Below, piece after piece: positions 28,210 to 36,325 of a stretch of DNA of 64,000 bases. A program made the position numbers and the translations under genes. The notes under the pieces were generated by a model. The model had not been told where the DNA came from. It made no database searches and saw only the letters and a program-made list of their open reading frames with translations. Origin of the DNA: Synechococcus sp. LA31. Its GTDB lineage: Bacteria > Cyanobacteriota > Cyanobacteriia > PCC-6307 > Cyanobiaceae. Within the stretch, counting starts at the first letter, position 1; each line of letters starts with the position of its first letter. Where the stretch lies: positions 1,054,001-1,118,000 of the forward strand of contig NZ_CP075523.1 in the NCBI RefSeq assembly GCF_018502385.1, written 5' to 3'.

Positions 28210-30063
28210 GTGCGAGCCTTGTCGAGCAGCCCTGGCACGGTTGTTGTGTGCGGCCTGGGAGCCTTGGGGCAAGCCTGCCTAGAACGGCTGATGCCGTTCG
28301 GCGTGCCCCTCGTAGGTGTCGACTGCCGCCCGCCTCGCTGGCGCCGACAAGAGCTTGAGCTGAAAATCGGATCACGGGTGATCCAAGGAGACATGCGTCA
28401 GAGCCTGGTGCTGGAGCGCGCCGGCGTGCGCCACTGCCGGGCGGTTCTGTTATTGAGCTCAGACAGCCAGGTGAATCTGGAAGCAGCCCTACAGGTGCGG
28501 TTGTTGAACCCCCACGCGGAAATTGTTGTGCGCTCCAGTAGTGGTCAGATGGCCCTGGGTCGCCTCCTGGAACAACGCCTACCCAAGGTTGCCGTGGTGG
28601 ATCCAATTGTGCTCACGGCCGGAGCTGTAGCCAACGCCATTCATCCCACAGAGGGACTGATTCCGCTCAATAGCAACGCCGGGGGCAACAACATTCGCCT
28701 TGTGAATTCCTCAGAGTGTTCGGCACAGAGGGGCCACCGACCAGTGCGACGACAGCCTTCCGAGCTCCACCCCCTCTGGCTCACGGTGGTGCAGCGCCAC
28801 GCACAGGTGAAGCGGCGCCAACACACAACTCAACTGCGCGCGCAACGAGCTGCACGCTGGATCAAGCAAACGTGGCGAGGATTGCCCCGTAGCCAGATGT
28901 CTTGGTTGCTACCGATGAGCATCGGACTGATCACAGCCGGGGTTGTTCTATTTTCCGATCATGCCGACAACTGGCAGCTTGGCTTAATGATCACGTTTGG
29001 ACTACTAAAAGGAGAATATGTCGATCCCGTAATGCTACTCAGTGGCTCTGAAATCTGGCGACTGCTACTAGGGATGAGCTACTCACTCATCGGCACATTA
29101 ATCACATCTGCTTTCGTGGCTCTCATTCTAGAGAAACTGCTCTCTAACCGTCTAGGCCTGAGGCGCCGCGTCTACCTGCGCACGGGCAGCAGACAGGCCC
29201 TCATCGTCGATGGTCAGCAAGTTGTTGAGCCCATTCGAGACCTGCTGGCCAGTGAACAGATCGGCGTGCAGACCGCCACAATTCAAGAAGGTATGTCTGA
29301 ACTGGAGACCCAGCTGGAGCGGCTTAGGCATACCGAACTTGTGGGCATCGGACTGTTGAGCAACAACCTACTCAGCAATGTTCATGCAGCCATGGCCCTG
29401 CAAAGCAGCCATCGACCATGCCGGATCGCTGTGCTTGCGCATGAAATGGAATCCAGCGATCAACTCGGCGCCCTGCTGGGTGGAATCACTGTTCTATCCG
29501 GGGTGGACCTTGCTGCGGATGCACTCGTCGCCACTGCATTTGGAGAAAGGGTGGAGCGCGTGCTGCAGATCAAGGGCATGAATCACATGGTGGTGCGCTA
29601 TCAGCTCGAGGAGGGGGACACGCTCTGCGGCCTCAATATTTCAAGGCTTGAGAATGGCTACCAATTGAATGTGCTCACCCACAGTCGCACTGATCAGAGC
29701 AGCCCAGGGGTCCTACCACCGCTCGATTGCATGCTGATGGCAGGCGACGAGATCACAGTTCTAGCCGATCTCGAAAGCTTGCGACTCGTGGAAATCGGCG
29801 CCCTCCACCCCGCGCAATGGCGCGTGGATTTTCGTGTGATTCATCATTTTGATAACCACTTCATGGTGCAACAGTGTCTTGCCAAATTTCTAGGTTCTGT
29901 TCCCGGCCGGATGCACGATCTGGTGGATGGTCACTGGCACCACACTCCGCCACTCGACAATGACCTTGGAGAGATTCTCTGCGAGCAATTGCAGCGTATG
30001 GGAGTGGAGGCTCATCTGCGCCAGGTTCAGGCGGAGGCTGCATCGATGAGCTGTCATGCCTGA
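28210..30063 (+). CDS. Two-RCK membrane protein (CASTOR/TrkA-N-like), possible ion channel
   Basis: The protein is 617 aa with two Rossmann-like NAD-binding domains flanking a short membrane part. The first has VVVCGLGALGQACLERL (residues 11-27). The membrane part is two helices at residues ~235-300 with no GYGD-type K+ filter. The second half has LIVDGQQVVEPIRDLLAS and MAGDEITVLADL (a TrkA-C type end). This architecture resembles CASTOR/POLLUX and related cyanobacterial ion-channel proteins. Ion specificity is unknown. The start is a GTG at 28210. Its stop overlaps the next gene by 8 nt. Confidence 0.75.
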   Translation: MRALSSSPGTVVVCGLGALGQACLERLMPFGVPLVGVDCRPPRWRRQELELKIGSRVIQGDMRQSLVLERAGVRHCRAVLLLSSDSQVNLEAALQVRLLNPHAEIVVRSSSGQMALGRLLEQRLPKVAVVDPIVLTAGAVANAIHPTEGLIPLNSNAGGNNIRLVNSSECSAQRGHRPVRRQPSELHPLWLTVVQRHAQVKRRQHTTQLRAQRAARWIKQTWRGLPRSQMSWLLPMSIGLITAGVVLFSDHADNWQLGLMITFGLLKGEYVDPVMLLSGSEIWRLLLGMSYSLIGTLITSAFVALILEKLLSNRLGLRRRVYLRTGSRQALIVDGQQVVEPIRDLLASEQIGVQTATIQEGMSELETQLERLRHTELVGIGLLSNNLLSNVHAAMALQSSHRPCRIAVLAHEMESSDQLGALLGGITVLSGVDLAADALVATAFGERVERVLQIKGMNHMVVRYQLEEGDTLCGLNISRLENGYQLNVLTHSRTDQSSPGVLPPLDCMLMAGDEITVLADLESLRLVEIGALHPAQWRVDFRVIHHFDNHFMVQQCLAKFLGSVPGRMHDLVDGHWHHTPPLDNDLGEILCEQLQRMGVEAHLRQVQAEAASMSCHA

Positions 30064-31063
30064 CAGGTGGCCACAACTGCTGCTTGGGATGCTCCTGCCG
30101 TGTCCGTTGCAGCTGGAATGGATCAAAACCTTCGACATAGCCCTACCCGTAGCCCTAGCGAACGATGCCGACGGCGGTTACTCCGCCATCCACTACGACC
30201 AACCTGGCCATCGCCTCTGGCTGCTCAGTGATCTGCCCGGTGGCCATCTCAGCAGCACCACGCTGCCTTCTGCTCTCAGCAGGCCTCGGCACCTGAAGAC
30301 CATCTCCCTCCAGGTGCCGGCTCCAATCAGCCAGCAGCTCGATGCCGAAGCCCTCGTGATCGACACCGATCAAGCTTGGGTTGCCAGTGAAGGGAGGCGC
30401 AGCCGCGAACGCCCGGCTCAGTTGCTGCGGTTCTCGCTTCCTCGCGGTGCGTTCCTCCAGGCGGTGCCGTTACCCGCTGCCTGGCAGCCAGGCCCTGGAC
30501 AGGGGCTCGAGAGCAATGCTGGCCCCGAATCCCTGGCACGCCTGAGCCGGGCGGATCAACCCCTCGCGTTGTTGATGGCCGCCGAGCACCCCTTGCGGCA
30601 GGGCCCAGCGGATCAAGTCCCCCTGCTGCGCTGGCACTGGCCGCCCGGCCGGGATCCCCGTCGGGATGCACCCCTGGCCGCTCCCCAGGGAACCCTGCGC
30701 TCCCCTGCCGGCGGCAACTGGGGACTGACTGATCTCCTGGTGCTCCACCCCCCTGGTGGGGCAGGCGCCCCGCAACTGCTCAGCCTGTGGCGGCGCTACC
30801 GCGAGCCGCTGCAGTGGGATAACCAGCTGCGGCTTTACCCCCTACCCGCAGCTGGCAGAGTTGCCGAAGCGCTGCAGGTCTGGGATCTCCATGCCATCGG
30901 CATCACACCTGAAAACTGGGAGGGCCTGAGCTTGGGGCCGGAGCTGTCGCCTGGGCAACCAAGCCTGCTGCTGGTGAGCGACGACAATCGCAACCCCTTG
31001 CAATCCAGCCGCTTGGCGCAACTGCAGGCCCGGCGCTCACCGCGTTGTGAGCTGAACCGATGA
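30056..31063 (+). CDS. Phytase-like esterase
   Basis: The protein is 335 aa of the 'esterase-like activity of phytase' type. Landmarks are AEALVIDTDQAWVASEGRR, NWEGLSLGPELSPGQPSLLLVSDDNRNP (the conserved NxEG and SDDN motifs) and a WD-like repeat composition suggesting a propeller. An N-terminal hydrophobic stretch (LLLGMLLPCPLQ) suggests export. It starts within the preceding gene (8-nt overlap) and overlaps phoX by 4 nt (ATGA). Organic phosphate hydrolysis is the likely role, by family and by position. Confidence 0.82.
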   Translation: MPDRWPQLLLGMLLPCPLQLEWIKTFDIALPVALANDADGGYSAIHYDQPGHRLWLLSDLPGGHLSSTTLPSALSRPRHLKTISLQVPAPISQQLDAEALVIDTDQAWVASEGRRSRERPAQLLRFSLPRGAFLQAVPLPAAWQPGPGQGLESNAGPESLARLSRADQPLALLMAAEHPLRQGPADQVPLLRWHWPPGRDPRRDAPLAAPQGTLRSPAGGNWGLTDLLVLHPPGGAGAPQLLSLWRRYREPLQWDNQLRLYPLPAAGRVAEALQVWDLHAIGITPENWEGLSLGPELSPGQPSLLLVSDDNRNPLQSSRLAQLQARRSPRCELNR

Positions 31064-33216
31064 ATCGCCGCTCTCTGCTAGAGCTCCTCGGCCTGGCTGC
31101 AGCCAGTGCAACCGCTACGGCAACGATCCCCTCAGGCTCTGCCGCCCCTCAGAGACCCACGCGACGCTGGCCTTCGCTGCTGGGGCCGATCCCACTGCCC
31201 AGTGATGGGCTCACGGCCAAGCAGCAACAACACACCTACCGGCGCATCGCCCTACACGACCGGCTCGACGTGCCTACCGGTTATCGCTCCGATGTGTTGC
31301 TGAGTTGGGGCGATCGCCTCGGCAAGGGAGCCATGGGGTTCAATAACGACTACCTGGCTTTCAGCGCGCTCGATGCAGATCGAGCACTGCTCACGATCAA
31401 TTTCGAATACATCAGTGCCCAAACCTGGTGCGCCGGCTACGCCGAAGCCCATGGGCGAACGTTGCCCTTTGCCGCCTTACAAGAAGCCCTTCAAACCACA
31501 GGGGGGCGTTTGGAGCCGAACACCGCAGAGACAAACGCCGCTTTGCAGGCGATGGCGGTGGCAGTGGCTGCAGCCGCTCTGGAGGATCTGGGGGTGGGAG
31601 TGGCTTGTCTGGTGCGTCAAAGCGATGGCAGCTGGCGACACCAGAGCGGAGCGCAGGAGCGGCGCATCCATGGTCTGAGCGGCCTGAAGGAGCCAGGCCA
31701 GCAGCTGCGCAGCTCCGGCCCGGCCGCTGCGGTGTTCCGCCGCACTGATCGCCAGGGCTACGACGATGGGCTCGGTGATCGGGTGATCGGCACCTTCGCC
31801 AACTGCGCCGGCGGGCAGACGCCCTGGGGCACGGTGCTCTCCGCCGAGGAAAACTTTCAGACCCATGTGGTGGAGGCCGTGTACGCCGATGGCAGTTCGC
31901 CGCCACCCTCCGAGCGTCCTTTTGAATTCAGCCGCAAGCGCATCGCAGGGCTGGGGGCACCGTTCGGCTTGGCGGGCAACAAATACGGCTGGATGGTGGA
32001 ACTTGATCCCCGCCGGCCCGAACAAGCGGCTGTGAAGCACACCTGGCTGGGCCGCTTCCGCCATGAGGCCGTAGGGGTCAGGGCCAGGGCTGGCGAGCCG
32101 CTGGTGGTGTATTCCGCCTGTGATCGTCACAGCGGCCACCTCTATCGCTTTGTCAGCAGCGAGCGGGTAAGCGATCCAAGCGACCCGGCCAACTCACGCC
32201 TGCTGCACAACGGCCGCCTGGAAGTGGCGCAGCTGCAGGCCGATGGCAGTGGGCGTTGGTTGCTGCTGCACCCGCAAACCCCGCTCGCACCCCTGAGACC
32301 CAGCCACTACGAACGCTTCGGCAGTGCCGGCCTGATCGAAGTGCCCCACAGCGATCGGCGCCAAGCCGGAGCTGAGCGCCTCAGATCAGACGCAGAGCTG
32401 GAGCGCTATTGCCGGCGCTTTCCGCAGCTGGCTGATCTCTACCCAGGCCAAGGCGAGGAGCAAATGGGCGCGATCTTGATCGATGCCCACCTGGCGGCCA
32501 ATGCAATCGGTGCCACTCCCACCGCACGCCCGGAAGACACCGAGATCGATCCGATCACAGGCGATCTCTTGATCAGCTTCACCATGGGCGGCTCCGATGA
32601 AACCGGCAGCCCCGATCCCGCCATCTTCCAAGGCCCAAACCAGCAAACCCCCTGGCCATTTGGCTGGATGATGCGACTCAGCGACAGCCCCGCCGATCCG
32701 GCAGAGGCCGGAGGCCATTTCAACTGGCGCATGGCGGCAACTGGTGGCACTCCCTGGGAGGGAGGCCTGGGCTTTGCCAACCCCGACAACCTGGCCATCG
32801 ACCGCCAGGGCAATGTGTGGATGGTGACCGACCGCTCGAACAGCAAAGCCAGCACCGACATCTTCGGCAAGAACAGCTGCTGGCTCCTGCCGCGTGCAGC
32901 CAATCCAGGTGAAGAGGCTCTCCTCTTTGCCAGCGGACCGATGGAATGCGAGCTCTGTGGACCCTGTTTTGATCAAGAGGAGCACACTTTGTTTCTGGCC
33001 GTGCAGCACCCAGGCGAGCAATACGGTTGCCACAACCTCGGAGAGCAGGAACTGCAGGCCTTCGAGCTGATGGATCGCTCCGGCACGCGCTTCGAACAAT
33101 TGCGCACGGTGCCCCTGGGCTCCAACTGGCCCTCAGGCGTTCCGGGCCGGAACCCCAGGCCAGCAGTCGTGATGATCCGCCGATCCCAGGGTGGGCCGTT
33201 GGTGCAAGCGAGCTAA
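31060..33216 (+). CDS. phoX: PhoX-type alkaline phosphatase
   Basis: The protein is 718 aa of the DUF839/PhoX family, a calcium- and iron-dependent phosphatase outside the cytoplasm. The N-terminus is a Tat signal (MNRRSLLELLGLAAAS). Key blocks are present: TINFEYISAQTWCAGY, NCAGGQTPWGTVLSAEENF, GRFRHEAVGV, GFANPDNLAIDRQGNVWMVTDRSNS and GPMECELCGPCF (Cys ligands). PhoX releases phosphate from phosphomonoesters. It is the last gene of the overlapping operon that starts at 28210, although I see no Pho box in front of that operon. Confidence 0.9.
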   Translation: MNRRSLLELLGLAAASATATATIPSGSAAPQRPTRRWPSLLGPIPLPSDGLTAKQQQHTYRRIALHDRLDVPTGYRSDVLLSWGDRLGKGAMGFNNDYLAFSALDADRALLTINFEYISAQTWCAGYAEAHGRTLPFAALQEALQTTGGRLEPNTAETNAALQAMAVAVAAAALEDLGVGVACLVRQSDGSWRHQSGAQERRIHGLSGLKEPGQQLRSSGPAAAVFRRTDRQGYDDGLGDRVIGTFANCAGGQTPWGTVLSAEENFQTHVVEAVYADGSSPPPSERPFEFSRKRIAGLGAPFGLAGNKYGWMVELDPRRPEQAAVKHTWLGRFRHEAVGVRARAGEPLVVYSACDRHSGHLYRFVSSERVSDPSDPANSRLLHNGRLEVAQLQADGSGRWLLLHPQTPLAPLRPSHYERFGSAGLIEVPHSDRRQAGAERLRSDAELERYCRRFPQLADLYPGQGEEQMGAILIDAHLAANAIGATPTARPEDTEIDPITGDLLISFTMGGSDETGSPDPAIFQGPNQQTPWPFGWMMRLSDSPADPAEAGGHFNWRMAATGGTPWEGGLGFANPDNLAIDRQGNVWMVTDRSNSKASTDIFGKNSCWLLPRAANPGEEALLFASGPMECELCGPCFDQEEHTLFLAVQHPGEQYGCHNLGEQELQAFELMDRSGTRFEQLRTVPLGSNWPSGVPGRNPRPAVVMIRRSQGGPLVQAS

Positions 33217-33431
33217 CTCAGGCCATCTCCGCCAGGAGTTCTCGGGCGCTGGGTCTGTTTAGCCACAGGCAGGGCAAGCAGGCCACCACCGCATGGGACC
33301 AGATGGAGGTTTCGGGGGATTCAAGCTCCAGAAACAAACGTTCTGGCACGGCCCAATCAAACAGATACCTAGAAAGTATTGAGGGCCTCAGTGTTGAACT
33401 GTGCTGTGCAATACACGCCCTCAGTAATGCA

Positions 33432-34160
33432 TCAATGCACCAACACGGGTAAGGCTGAAGCCGGCACCTTGCGCACCTGATCCAATTCAACCTGTACGGC
33501 GGGATCCGCTTTGAACGCACGCCATTGGGGCGACTGAATTAGCTGGTTGGCCGCGGCAACACCGAGGCGCTGACCGGCCTCCACATCCGAGGGGTAATGC
33601 ATCCCGCAGAGCACACGGCTGTTGCCGCCATGGCGGCCGAGCTCAAGCAACCTGGAGCGCCGCTCCGGCAACAGATCAGCCAAGAGCTCTGAGGCAGCGC
33701 GGTACCAAGTGGAATGCCCCGACGGGAACGACGCGCTCGCCTCCAAGGGCAAGCAGGGAATGATCTGGGGATGACTCACAAATGGACGAGGCCGATTAAC
33801 GCGATCCTTGATTTGATCCTTGATGCCATCCACCGGCTTGAGAAAGGCTTTGAGTGCGGCATTGAGCCGAGGTGTGGTGCGCACCATGTCGACACCGAGT
33901 GCACGGCTGAAGGCGGTAGGGTTGCGCTCCAGCAGCGTCCAGCTGCTACTCACAATCTCAGGAGTACGCACCTGTTGCAGCCAGAGCAGAATCGCCAGAT
34001 CCTGACCTGCTTCGGCACTCCTGGCAGCAGGTGGCGTGCCCACGACCCGCTCCAAGGGAGCAGGATTAAGGGACACGCCGGCGGCAGGGGATGGATCAGC
34101 GCGAACAGCGACCGGGGTGAACGCCAAGACGGAGAGAGCCAGAGCTTGAATGGCAGCCAT
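33432..34160 (-). CDS. PAP2-type class A acid phosphatase
   Basis: The protein is 242 aa from the ATG at 34160 and starts with a signal peptide (AIQALALSVLAFTPVAVRA). The phosphatase signatures are all visible: KDRVNRPRP, SFPSGHS and SRVLCGMHYPSDVEAG, giving the catalytic triad His/Arg/Asp. It is probably periplasmic. Its ATG overlaps the stop of the upstream histidine phosphatase (TGATG), so the two formed an operon. That upstream gene is now broken by an IS, which may reduce or alter expression of this one. Confidence 0.88.
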   Translation of the reverse strand: MAAIQALALSVLAFTPVAVRADPSPAAGVSLNPAPLERVVGTPPAARSAEAGQDLAILLWLQQVRTPEIVSSSWTLLERNPTAFSRALGVDMVRTTPRLNAALKAFLKPVDGIKDQIKDRVNRPRPFVSHPQIIPCLPLEASASFPSGHSTWYRAASELLADLLPERRSRLLELGRHGGNSRVLCGMHYPSDVEAGQRLGVAAANQLIQSPQWRAFKADPAVQVELDQVRKVPASALPVLVH

Positions 34161-34480
34161 CAGTTCGGTGCAACAACAGTGAATTGGGGGGCCGGCTGGC
34201 TGCAGGGCTGAGAGCCATCCAGGAGGGCCGTTTGGCTGAAGCGCGTCACTTGCGGCAGGGCTGAACCTGGGCAGTAGCTGAGTCGGTAGAGGGTGTCGAA
34301 GTCGTTGTCGTCGATCGGTGGCATCGCCGGCCAGCCCAAACCGGCAGCCAGTTGGGGCAAGTGGCGATGCTCCCAAAACACCACCAGCAAGCCACCGCTG
34401 TAGGTGGGGTTGCTGAGCATGCTCCGGCCGGACTCAACGGAATCGACGACAGACGATCGGTCGATGCGGATATTCACGCC

Positions 34481-34486
34481 GCTAGC
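34481..34486. repeat. Target-site duplication, left copy
   Basis: GCTAGC directly before the left end of the IS. The same six bases follow the right end. Confidence 0.85.
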
Positions 34487-35530
34487 TGTTGTGTCTCACC
34501 ACGTTGATCAGCAGAGCAGCTCGTTGAGCCGCTGCTGAGGTGATCGGCCGCCGAGTGCTGTGTGCTTCCTGAGACGGTTATAGATCGACAGGTAGCGAGG
34601 CAGCCACTGATTGCGTTCTTCTGAGTTCTGGAACGGCATCCCGTAGGCCCATTCCCGGCACAGGGTCTGGATGAACCGTTCGGCTTTGCCGTTGGTCCTC
34701 GGCGTGTAGGGCCTGGTGCGGATGTGCCTGAGGCCCAGGACCTTGCACGCCTTGGCAAAGCTGCGTGAGACGTAGGCGGGACCGTTGTCAGACATGACCT
34801 GCCGGCACTCGACGCCCTGACTGTTGAACCAAGCCACAGCTCGGCTCATAAAGCCAATGGCCGTGGCCTGCTGCTCGTCCGCGAGCACCTCGACATAAGC
34901 AAGCCGTGTGGCGTCATCAATGGCGACGTGGACGCGGTCGTAGCCAACGCCCGTGGAGCGGCCCTGCTGGCGGTTGCCAGTGATGCGGTGACCGACTTTG
35001 CGAAAGCGGGCGAGCTTTTTGACGTCGATATGGATCAGCTCTCCGGGATGCTCCCGCTCGTAGCGCTGGACTGGAGGTTTGGGCTCGAGATTCCGCAACC
35101 GCCCCAGACCAAGGCGGTTGAGCACCCTGGCCACGGTGGAGAAGGGTGCGACCAGAAGCCTGGCGATGTGGCGGAGGTGGAGGCGTTGGTGACGGAGATC
35201 CACGGCCTGCTGCAGTTGCCGCGGATCGAGCGTCCGCCGCTGGGTGCGGCGAACACTCCGTCGATCAGCCAGAGAAGCAGCACCACCTGAGCGGTAGCGG
35301 GCCAGCCACTTGTAGGCGCAGCGGAGACTGATGCCTGCTTCTGCAGCCAGTTCAGCGAGGGGACGACGGTCTTGGAGGTGTTGATTGACGAGCCTGAGAC
35401 GGCTCTTCTGTGTCAGTCGGGCATTGGGATGGCTATGCATGGGGCGTGAGGTCTGGGTTGCTGGGTCGCACCTCAACCCGTAGCGGCCTCACACCTTCTT
35501 GTCAGCTGACCAACCTGCTGAGACTGAACA
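34487..35530 (-). mobile_element. IS481-family insertion sequence
   Basis: The element is 1044 bp with imperfect terminal inverted repeats: the left end TGTTGTGTCTCACCACGTTG and the right end, read inwards, TGTTCAGTCTCAGCAGGTTG. These match at 21 of 26 positions over 34487-34512 and 35505-35530. It carries one transposase gene and is bounded by GCTAGC duplications. One intact transposase in full-length ends suggests that it may still be active. Confidence 0.9.
34508..35440 (-). CDS. IS481-family transposase
   Basis: The protein is 310 aa from the ATG at 35440. The N-terminus is a helix-turn-helix (ELAAEAGISLRCAYKWLARYR), and the C-terminal integrase catalytic core has the DDE triad: Asp in LIHIDVKKL, Asp in VMSDNGPAYVS and Glu in NGKAERFIQTL. 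It appears intact. The stop codon lies inside the left inverted repeat. The frame is open to 35476, so an earlier start is possible. Confidence 0.93.
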   Translation of the reverse strand: MHSHPNARLTQKSRLRLVNQHLQDRRPLAELAAEAGISLRCAYKWLARYRSGGAASLADRRSVRRTQRRTLDPRQLQQAVDLRHQRLHLRHIARLLVAPFSTVARVLNRLGLGRLRNLEPKPPVQRYEREHPGELIHIDVKKLARFRKVGHRITGNRQQGRSTGVGYDRVHVAIDDATRLAYVEVLADEQQATAIGFMSRAVAWFNSQGVECRQVMSDNGPAYVSRSFAKACKVLGLRHIRTRPYTPRTNGKAERFIQTLCREWAYGMPFQNSEERNQWLPRYLSIYNRLRKHTALGGRSPQQRLNELLC

Positions 35531-35536
35531 GCTAGC
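35531..35536. repeat. Target-site duplication, right copy
   Basis: GCTAGC, a copy of the 6 bp on the left of the element. Confidence 0.85.
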
Positions 35537-35962
35537 GACAGCGAGTGGCACAGCCGTTTGGTAGCTGCGGGCGTTTTTACTGGTCTCAGGATCGAGAAAG
35601 TAGGTGACGATATGAGAAGGGGTGCCGTAACAGGCAGGGATCACACTGGCCAGTGCAATGGCCCGTTGAAAGCCAATGGCAGAGAGGTTGTAGTTGTTGG
35701 ATGCGCTGCCTTTGTGCCCGTGGCGCATCAAGATCACTTGGGCCGGTTGTGCATCAGCCGGCTGGATTGACACGGCCAACCCACAAACACCCACCAAAGC
35801 AACAGCAGCGCGAAGAACGGAAATGGGTTGAGCCACGGCTTAACGCAGTGTGCCTGGACGTGCAGCGCGTGCGAGAACGCTGGCAACAATCGTCCGTGCA
35901 ATGCAACACATCCAAACCCGCCTGCACCGGTAAAGAATGGCTGAGCAGGCCGGAGCATCCCC

Positions 35963-36274
35963 GTGCCGCAGCTGGGTTGGACAGCCAAGGTGCATCAGGC
36001 CAGCATCCTGCGGCTGCGGCCGTTGATTGCCAGCAGCCTTGATCTGGAGCTACAGAAGCGACAAAGCCGAGATGGTTATCTGTTGCTGAAGGAAACCGGC
36101 TTGCCTTGCCATTGCCAGGATGAGACCGTGGTGGTGGCGATGCACTGGAAGGATTCGCGCTCCAGCCTTTGCCACATCAGTGTCTCGAGCGAGGAGGCCG
36201 ACCATCCTGAATCCACACGCTGCTGGGAGGTATCGGTGCGCTTACGCCGCCTGCTGAGGCCAACCGATCCATAA
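35963..36274 (+). CDS. Hypothetical protein upstream of ppk1
   Basis: The protein is 103 aa from a GTG (MPQLGWTAKVHQASILRL). It is mostly basic and soluble, with a CHCQDETVVVAMHW segment. I recognise no family. It is on the same strand as ppk1, and the Pho box before ppk1 overlaps its stop codon. It may be a short conserved gene of this lineage. Confidence 0.55.
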   Translation: MPQLGWTAKVHQASILRLRPLIASSLDLELQKRQSRDGYLLLKETGLPCHCQDETVVVAMHWKDSRSSLCHISVSSEEADHPESTRCWEVSVRLRRLLRPTDP

Positions 36275-36288
36275 CCTCAGCACAACCT
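36270..36288 (+). promoter_or_regulatory. Pho box-like repeat upstream of ppk1
   Basis: Two units, CATAACCT and CACAACCT, are 11 nt apart with CAG between. This is a weaker match than the pst sites, lying 37 nt before the ppk1 ATG. Confidence 0.5.
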
Positions 36289-36325
36289 CAGAGCCCTACA
36301 ACAGAACCAGCGACGCGCCTGATCC

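Larger units (their letters stand above)
34160..35836 (-). pseudogene. Histidine phosphatase gene interrupted by an IS481-family element
   Basis: The 5' part (35836 down to the IS) encodes a signal-peptide-like N-terminus and VILMRHGHKG, the histidine phosphatase RHG motif. The 3' part (34160-34477) encodes the C-terminal half, including SNPTYSGGLLVVFWEHRHLPQL. Removing the 1044-bp element and one copy of the 6-bp target duplication joins them in one frame as SYQTAVPLAVAS-GVNIRIDRSSV. The reconstructed protein is about 209 aa, probably exported. Nothing else in the gene appears damaged, so the insertion looks recent. The start is a GTG at 35836. Confidence 0.88.

Noticed and set aside
28210-28900. 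Possible Pho box in front of the PhoX operon
   Set aside because: I looked upstream of 28210 for tandem TTAAC units and found none.
33218-33520. A minus-strand frame ending WLNRPSARELLAEMA between phoX and the PAP2 gene
   Set aside because: Starts inside the PAP2 gene, and the only other start gives 43 aa. Composition is plausible, but no motif, ribosome-binding site or coupling supports it; it may be a remnant.
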